This document shows positions 57,321-64,000 of a stretch of 64,000 nucleotides of DNA, piece by piece. Position 1 is the stretch's first letter; each line of letters opens with the position of its first letter. Origin of the DNA: Boletus sp. NGJ (taxonomy: Eukaryota > Basidiomycota > Agaricomycetes > Boletales > Boletaceae); assembly GCA_019096195.1 (NCBI GenBank), contig JAGTXK010000119.1, positions 1 through 64,000 on the forward strand, given 5' to 3'. The position numbers were made by a program, and so were the translations under genes. The notes under the pieces are model-generated. The model was not told the origin of the DNA. It ran no database searches and was given only the letters and a program-made list of their open reading frames with translations.

Positions 57321-58517
57321 TTAGAACTTCTACATAGATTTCACCATCGACTCCTCCATCCCCACATGAATCCTTATGCTAACACCACCAACTTAAAAAA
57401 ACCTAAAGCCCTTTCCAAGTGGCAAAACATCACATCCACCAAACTCATCATACTCACTGGAATAGCTTGCCCGTCATCTCAACCAAGTCAATACCCCACC
57501 TCTCAAGGTACTCCAGCACAGCCAATCACTCCAGATAGATAACTTTCACAGAGTCCATCAAGTCCACCATTTCAAATGTGATCGTATCATTATCTTCTCT
57601 CTGCCTTTCCTTCTTCTAACATGGCCATTTGTGATGTAACTTATATCTTTTCCATCTACAGCTTATTCTTGAATTTCACACACTCTTCTAGATCTTGGCC
57701 CTGCATGGCATCAAGACTGTCAAACTTCACAGCAAGACCTCTCACAAAATCCACAAATCTATTTTAAACAAGTTTAGGTCCTCCACTCGTGAGGCTGGCC
57801 CTTGAGTCCTCGTTCTCTCCATGGTTGGCACCATCAGTATAAACCTTGCATGTGCCAATCTGATGGTTATTGCAGTCAGTTATTCATTTCATCCCACATA
57901 GTGTCTACATCACTTACCTCATCCAGGATACCCTTTGCACCGTCAGATTTACAGGCTTCCTCAATAAAAGCAGGTTTGCTTTTGCCACATGGTAGTCTGA
58001 GAAACACCAGATGTGTTCCTCAACAGCCTTGCTTCTGACAAAGGAATGCTCCACCTCGCCTTTGTAGGTCTCAACAATAAAACCTGTTAGAACTTTTCTC
58101 ATATTCTATTCACATTCTCTTACACTCCCACTGAATCTAATGTCATTGTTCAACAGTGAACACAATCCTGGCCTCTATGCAATTGACAATGACACCACCA
58201 TTTCTGATCTGGAAGAACCAAAAGTTGCCTTAGAAATCCACTAGAAATGCATTGCATCTACCTCCCCAACCTCATCTCACCAGATGCTGGCCAAAACTAA
58301 GAAATCAAGGTGGGTCAACCCTTCAGCACTGTGGCAACTACTGCCACTTCCTCTAACACACAGGGTAAGGGTAGACAGTATGCTGAGCCAGTCATGTCCA
58401 TCCCAAGCATGTCAACAACTCCCATCCCAGCATCCACTTCAGCCCCAGTCACTTTAACCCTCTCTGCCTCTGATTTCTATCTCACCCTTGGGTTCAAAAT
58501 AGGAGCTGACATCAAAG
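57321..58517 (+). other. Unrecognised coding-like remnant
   Basis: Plus-strand text such as LHGIKTVKLHSKTSHKIHKS and ILNKFRSSTREAG (57700-57800), later STTPIPASTSAPVTLTLSAS (58420-58470). Fairly continuous but with stops. It could be the first protein of a non-LTR retroelement, which I cannot confirm. Confidence 0.25.
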
Positions 58518-58710
58518 TGTTATGATTTCTTTCTTTTGTCCCTTTATTCTTCATCGTTCCTCACTTCACTTGTCATTGTACTGTGGGACTCCATATGAGT
58601 ACATTTATGTGTACTTCTAGTGTCATTTACATGAGAACCCCTTCACCTTCTATGTTGTTCCATAGGGTTCACCATATACGTGGCTTATCTATCCATTGTT
58701 ACAACCTCGT
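58518..58710 (+). repeat. LTR-like start, truncated
   Basis: TGTTATGATTTC followed by a region similar to solo LTR 2 (GTGGGACT, then CCTTCACC and CATAGGGTTCA). No matching end or target duplication found. Confidence 0.45.
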
Positions 58711-58984
58711 AACTTGGTGACATGTTCCCAAGTAATCGACCTCCTAGTTGATTACTGGACTAGCTGGACTTGAGCAAATGGCTCCCTAGGCCCGAGTTCC
58801 CTAAGTATGGGGACCAACAGCTAGCTTTATGTAGAATCTCCTCTAGGGTTGGAGTCTCTATGACCAATGACAGAGTCTTGGGCTTTGATGATAGTGGTGT
58901 AGTCCTCTCAGTGCAGAAACTGTCTGCATTGGTGTTGCCACTGATTAAGCATGTGAGAGGATAGTGAGGATACCGCACAAGTGT

Positions 58985-59700
58985 GATGTGAATACTAGAA
59001 GTATCACAAGCGCTAGGGTGATCACTTTCAGAGTGGGCGCAGACATTTGAAGTGAGGTGGAACCTGAGGTTGGGTAGATTACATTATTTGGAGAGTAATC
59101 AGTGTTTGTGCTTGAATAGGATGTGTGAGGTGTGCAAGAGGATGTTTTTGTCATTTAGCAAAGTAATAGTTGACAAAGGAAATTTCCGCCCCAGGATGTA
59201 CAGTTGAACAGGGAGAGTGATTCCTTGAGACATAGAGCTTACTGTTACATTGGTGGAACTACAAAGAGGGGAAGTATGCATTGTGGGTACTTCCCAATTC
59301 AAAAACCTGTTGAGATACTTTCAACAACTTCATCATCATTGGTGGTTGGTTCTTCTTCTACAACTCAAACTTTCTTATCTTGTGGTTTCTTATTTGCAAA
59401 TATGGAGCAAAAGTTGGTCATATGACTGAGTTGTCTGCAATGGAAATAGAGTTTCATTGGAAGCATCACTTTCATTCTGCTGGGATGAGCTTTGGGATGG
59501 AAATGGTATTGACATTCATGGTATCAGGGTCTTTCACTTTAGTGGTGGTGGAAGAAGAAGAAAACAAATGGTATGTTTGAGTGGCAAGCTTGTTTTCATT
59601 GAGTTTGGAAGTGGATGGCTTTAAAATACCATTCTTTAATGATGGAAGGCATAGTATTCATGGACATGATGTATTACATGAGACCAGCTAGGAATTGCCA
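58985..59700 (-). mobile_element. Gypsy gag/protease fragment related to element B
   Basis: Minus strand, parallel to about 30960-31430 of element B. It has MSQGITLPVQLYILGRK near 59200 and a shared nucleotide block around a GGTATCAGGG near 59525. Truncated fossil. Confidence 0.6.
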
Positions 59701-59734
59701 AGTGGCCTGATCCAACTAGAGTTTTGGGTCTACT

Positions 59735-60660
59735 CCTTCCTTGATTTCGCCAACTTCTATTGAAGATTTATCCCTGATTACTCTATAGTTGCCCATCCTC
59801 TTATTAACCTGACTTATCAGAACCATTTTTGGGACTGGACTCCAACATGCCAAGCAGCATTTGATTAGATTAAAGCATTGTTCCTCACTAATCAATTCTT
59901 TAACTTCCCCATCCATGACTGCCATTGATGCTTCAAAGTTTGTGTCTGGTGGCATGCTTTTGCAAACCAATGTTAACAGTGAATGGCACCTCTATTCTTA
60001 CCTCTCTGACTTCTTCTCCACCAAGCATAATTCTAATATTTATGACTGAGAACCTCCTCACCATCATCTGCACCCTTAAAACTTGGCATCATTACCTCTA
60101 TGGCTCCCTCTTTCCCATTTAAGTTTTCACTGACCATAAGAATCTCACCTGCTTTCATTCCCTCCAAAACTTAAACCACCATCATACCCAATGGCTCCTT
60201 GATCTCACCAACTTTGATCTCAACATTGTCCATGTCCCTGGTTGTCTCCTTGCCAGTCCTAACACCCTCTCACATTGCTCTGAGAATACCAGTGTTACTC
60301 TTCTTTCCCTCTCCCTCTTCATCAATTTAATTGACACCACCCTCTTCTCCCTTATTCAATCTGTCTCCTCCACAGATTTCCTTGTTCTTCAACATCTCCA
60401 AGCACTTAGTACATCCACTCCTGTCTTTCTTTGGGCATAAATGTCCATTTGACATTACATGGATGGGATTCTCACCTATCATAACTGCATCTATGTCCCC
60501 CCAGGTGACATGTCCATTATGCTATCCTTCAACACTGCCATGATTATCCCACCACTGGCCATCCTGGCTTTTTAAAAATCCACCAACTCATCTCTGCCAA
60601 ATTTTGGTGGCCCAGTCTTGCAGTCTTCATTCACAAATACATTGAAGATCTTCAAGATTA
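59735..60660 (+). mobile_element. Gypsy RNase H/integrase fragment
   Basis: Plus strand: RNase H text AIDASKFVSGGMLLQTN (59930) and TDHKNLTCFHS-like sequence near 60130, then an integrase zinc-binding-like start (60480-60650). Related to pol of element B but in the opposite orientation to the fragment just left of it. Many breaks. Confidence 0.65.
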
Positions 60661-63600
60661 GGGGCTCAAAATGATTGTACAGATGGCCTCTGTATTATGG
60701 TAACATTTGGAAATCCAATATGCAACTTCATGCTTGAAACTTATCTCCAAAATAATCCTATAAGTAAGTTGTTATACTAGAATCAGAAACATAGAGAATG
60801 GGCAGATACTCACCTTGTTTGAGTTTCCCTTGCTGCACCTCAACAGTGTGGCTGCTTTCCTTGCATTTGCCCAATGGCACCTCTGAGGTGCATTGGGTGG
60901 AGGGGACATCATCTTAACATCAACATCTATAATCTAGTGTACAGTGCAGGTTGGAGCAGGGCTGTAAAGTGGAGGCAAGATCATGCAGGTAGAACACCTG
61001 TTCAGAGATCATCATGACAGACATCCTGGCCTTGTCTGTCCTCTTGCTGTGAATGTTGCCTCCATTCTCACCTCTCATGAAGATGAAGAGGCACTTCTCT
61101 GAAGTATGGGCTTTGGTGAGGTCAAATGTGATTGCACAAGTCTTGTGCCACTGCACATTTGTGTTCTCATTCACTCACTGCCAGAATTCCATCAGCAAAT
61201 CATCTGAGGCAGATATACCTGAAGATTAACTGCACTAACCCTCATGACTTCAATAAGACTTTCTGAACCTCTCTTTCTAGGGTGGGTTTGGATTTCACCA
61301 TTACCATCCCACTCTAACTCAATTGAATCAATCATCTTCTGCAGCTATGCAGCTTACTCCCCCTTCAGAGCATTCCACTGGTAAGCTGCCTGCTTATCCT
61401 CTAGACTGAAATCAATGCTGACAGGCTTCTCAAGATGAATCCCATCAGGCCAACTGAGTAACATCTGTCCACCTGCCTGAACAGCTGGGCATGTTAGAGG
61501 TTTCCACTTAGCATGGCCAAATGAAAGGGTCAATTGGCTGAATTTCATCATCTTTGGACTCCTGGCACAATAAGGTGCATTTGATTCTTTCAACATCTTC
61601 TGGATTTGAACTGCCCCTCCATTCAGTTGGTGTAAAAGGAGTGTGTAATGATAGCTAGTGATTATGCTCGACTCTATAATACATGCAGCAGCATTCCAGG
61701 GCTGATCTCATATGAACAATTTGCTATTCTGGAAACATCATTTATAGGTGTGGAATTGAAGGAGTTTGCAGCTGCAAAATGTCTAGTTGGGCATCCCAGA
61801 TAAGCACTCCTATGGCTGGTAGGGATCCATCTGAAGCCGATCTTTGCAGATGGCTTCCTTTGCCTTCAGTAACAATTCTACCTCAGCATGTTTGATCTTT
61901 GGTGGATGTTGGTGCTGTTTGAGAAATTTCTGCACTTGTATTTTCTTTGCCAGGCACAGCTCCTGCATCAGACCAAGACTGTTGTCATCATTGTTGAGGA
62001 TACTCCCAAAGTCTACCCAGTTGCCCCAGGCCTACTTTTTGCCCTCACCTTTCCTTTAGATTTGATGGGTACACTGTCCTTATTGCTATTGTCATCTAAG
62101 CCCTCTTTACTACCCTCCTCCTTTGAGGCCCCCCTCAATCTCATCTCCTGATCCCTGTGATAACTAGCCTCCTGACCCCACCACCTTCATCTTCTGCTTT
62201 GAATCACTATTTCTCTTCCCTTTCTGGTCATCTGGGCTATGGTCATCTGGGCTGGCTGCCTTGTGACCAATGAACTGGGTGATGATTTCTTAGTAGGAGT
62301 TGATGTGTTTGGATTCATGCAGCCCCTCAAGTTGTAGGGTCATGTTGAGCAATACAGGGTATTCAGAGAATATGAGAGATAGTATCTATAATTCATTGCT
62401 TAGTTTTAGCCTCCAAACATATATCATGGCCAGTGAGTAGACCCACCCCTTCAAGGGTGTCAATCCATTTCTCAGACTTAAAGTCAGGATGGACAGGAAT
62501 CGAGCAGATGAACTCTATTCCAGCAGATCTGGATGCCCAAAGTTTGCCATGGAGAGGGATCAGGTAAACAAACAGTTGGAACTAGGAGCACACCCATGGT
62601 TTCATGTCAGTATTCATGATTGAAGAATATGCATCTACTCCAGTTTACCTTGAGGAGAGCTGGCTTGATTGGCTCAAGCAATGTCACTATATTGAACAGG
62701 AGAGAAAAGGGAGGCAGTAGTTGCCCTCATGCAAGCCACTTATAATGACTGCTTTCATCTTGCACACTGGGCTAATGCCCTCTTCATTGCCTCAGGCATT
62801 GTTCAAAACCTCCCTTGCTGCTTCATCAGTCTGTAAGATCATCTGCACATTGTATAGTATATAGTTATCCCATCCTTGACTCCAGGCTAACTCTGATCCA
62901 TTCATGAAGTGTTTCTCCACCATTGTATCTGGACCAAGGAATTTCATAAAATTGTGGTTGAACACAGTGCAAAGACTTAGTGGTATAACATCTTGCATCA
63001 GCCATGCTGCCTTCAACCAATCAACAATCACTAATAGCAATTTCCTTGCCTCAGTATCATAGAAATTGACATCTATTTGATCCACTACATCCTTCATCAC
63101 AGCTGGGTCAACAGTCATGTCATTGAAGCACCAGAGCAAATGTTGCTCCATCATATAGCATAGATAGGCAATTAACTGAATGATTTAAATTCACAATATA
63201 ATATGTGAGCATCAATCTTACTCACCATGCTGCAAGTCACCATCATTGTCACATAAAGGCACTTAAATTTCATGTCCTTCAGAGTGTTCATGAAATGTAC
63301 ATCATGTGGTTCTATTATCTCCATCAACTTTCAGAAGTAACTCTTGCCCAGTAGCTTGAGTTGTTGTGGAACTGTCTCCTTTCTTGTCCCCCCCTGTGGC
63401 ACCATATGCCACATCTGCCTGTCCAGGTAGAATTAATGGTATCTCTATAATAATGCCACTTCTGATCCTTCACAATATGTGAACTTTCTTTTGTTTCTTG
63501 ATAAATACATCTCAATCTTACAGTTGACTTTATCTGTGAGCAACATAAATTAGCCTTTATATGTATTTACATATATTGCCATTCCACAAGTGTGACATCA

Positions 63601-64000
63601 CTAGCACATATTGTGCAGATGGTTCACCAAACACATCCTCCAATAACATCTGCAGCACTAATAATTCACTGTCCATCATATGGGGGCCTGTCATGGCACA
63701 CATTGACTACTTACACTTTGGCACTAACTCCACATTTCACCAAATTGACACTTACTCATCTTATATATCTTGACCACCCATTGTTTATGGAATGCCAGTG
63801 ATACTGTGAGCTTGTCTCACTTCAGCTTCCCAATCCTGTTATCAACCTTGACATCCTTTGGATTTGCCATTGCCTCTGCATGTGCCAGAAGGTTGACTAC
63901 ATCCTTCTTTATCATTGTGAGCTCCCTCATCCCATACTCCACCCATATCTCAAGTGCACCAACTCAGTGCTGCCCTCCAGGTACTAATATGTTCAACTCC
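60661..64000. other. No recognisable gene
   Basis: CpG-poor sequence with short open stretches, the longest 62792-63154 on the minus strand (VVDQIDVNFYDTEARKLLLV), 60920-61174 and 61354-61596 minus, and 61888-62151 plus. No motif I can assign. The minus-strand pieces may come from one decayed gene, but this is a guess. Confidence 0.45.

Noticed and set aside
60661-64000. A host gene on the minus strand from short open stretches
   Set aside because: Stretches are short, stop-rich and CpG-depleted, with no recognisable domain or consistent splice sites.
1-64000. CRISPR arrays, bacterial operons, tRNA or rRNA genes
   Set aside because: No regularly spaced repeats, no ribosome-binding-site-led operons and no cloverleaf or rRNA signatures; introns, TATA boxes and element types point to a fungus.

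Overview
The window looks like a transposon graveyard from a basidiomycete, most likely an Agaricomycete. It carries Ty3/gypsy chromoviruses with chromodomains, a Plavaka-type (CACTA-like) transposase relic, a Helitron Rep/helicase gene with a short spliceosomal intron, tyrosine-recombinase (DIRS-like) retroelements and Tc1/mariner elements. That combination, together with gag and protease sequences of a kind familiar from mushroom genomes, supports the assignment. I recognise no ordinary host gene, tRNA or rRNA in the 64 kb.

Layout. 1-6765 (minus): a GC- and CpG-rich Ty3/gypsy chromovirus (copy 1) running off the left edge, abutting an older gypsy relic (D, minus, 6766-7864 and 23178-23780). 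Relic D is split by an AT-richer chromovirus (element 3, plus, 7870-23172, 5-bp target duplication GAGCT). Element 3 is itself split twice: by chromovirus copy 2 (11985-19272, same family as copy 1, duplication GCTAG) and by a Tc1/mariner element (20388-21998, TA duplication). 23950-35751 (minus): a Plavaka-like transposon gene in three pieces, split by gypsy element B (25779-32797, duplication GTCAC) and by a second Tc1 copy (33628-35236). 36.7-38.9 kb: a Tc1 end, a decayed gypsy leader plus LTR, and an older pol fragment. 39.1-41.0 kb: a DDE-transposase-like relic. 41.0-44.1 kb (minus): a DIRS-like relic. 44.1-47.7 kb: a fold-back element, gypsy leader and gag relics, and another Tc1 end. 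49.6-51.1 kb: an unrecognised gene-like stretch interrupted by a solo LTR. 51.3-53.0 kb: a Helitron Rep/helicase remnant joined to a second, better preserved DIRS-like element (53.0-55.7 kb). 56.1-56.7 kb: a second solo LTR. 57.3-60.7 kb: decayed pieces including two gypsy fragments in opposite orientation. 60.7-64.0 kb: nothing recognisable.

How the parts work together. The LTR elements share a leader RNA organisation. In every element where both sites are visible, the bases just inside the 5' LTR are complementary to a stretch of the LTR lying about 32-35 bp downstream of a TATA box. This is the arrangement of the self-priming (Tf1-type) mechanism, and the paired bases change in a compensatory way between copies. 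Two element families with unrelated LTRs also share a leader hairpin with a palindromic loop (a candidate RNA dimer or packaging signal) and a second hairpin whose stem covaries. Copies 1 and 2 further share an open frame that overlaps the start of gag, lacks an ATG, and differs mostly at third codon positions.

Age layers are visible. CpG is abundant in copies 1 and 2 and in the second DIRS-like element, intermediate in element 3, and nearly absent from about 23 to 48 kb, as expected if cytosine methylation and deamination have worn down older repeats. One anomaly stands out: copy 2 sits inside element 3, yet its two LTRs differ from each other far more than those of element 3 do.
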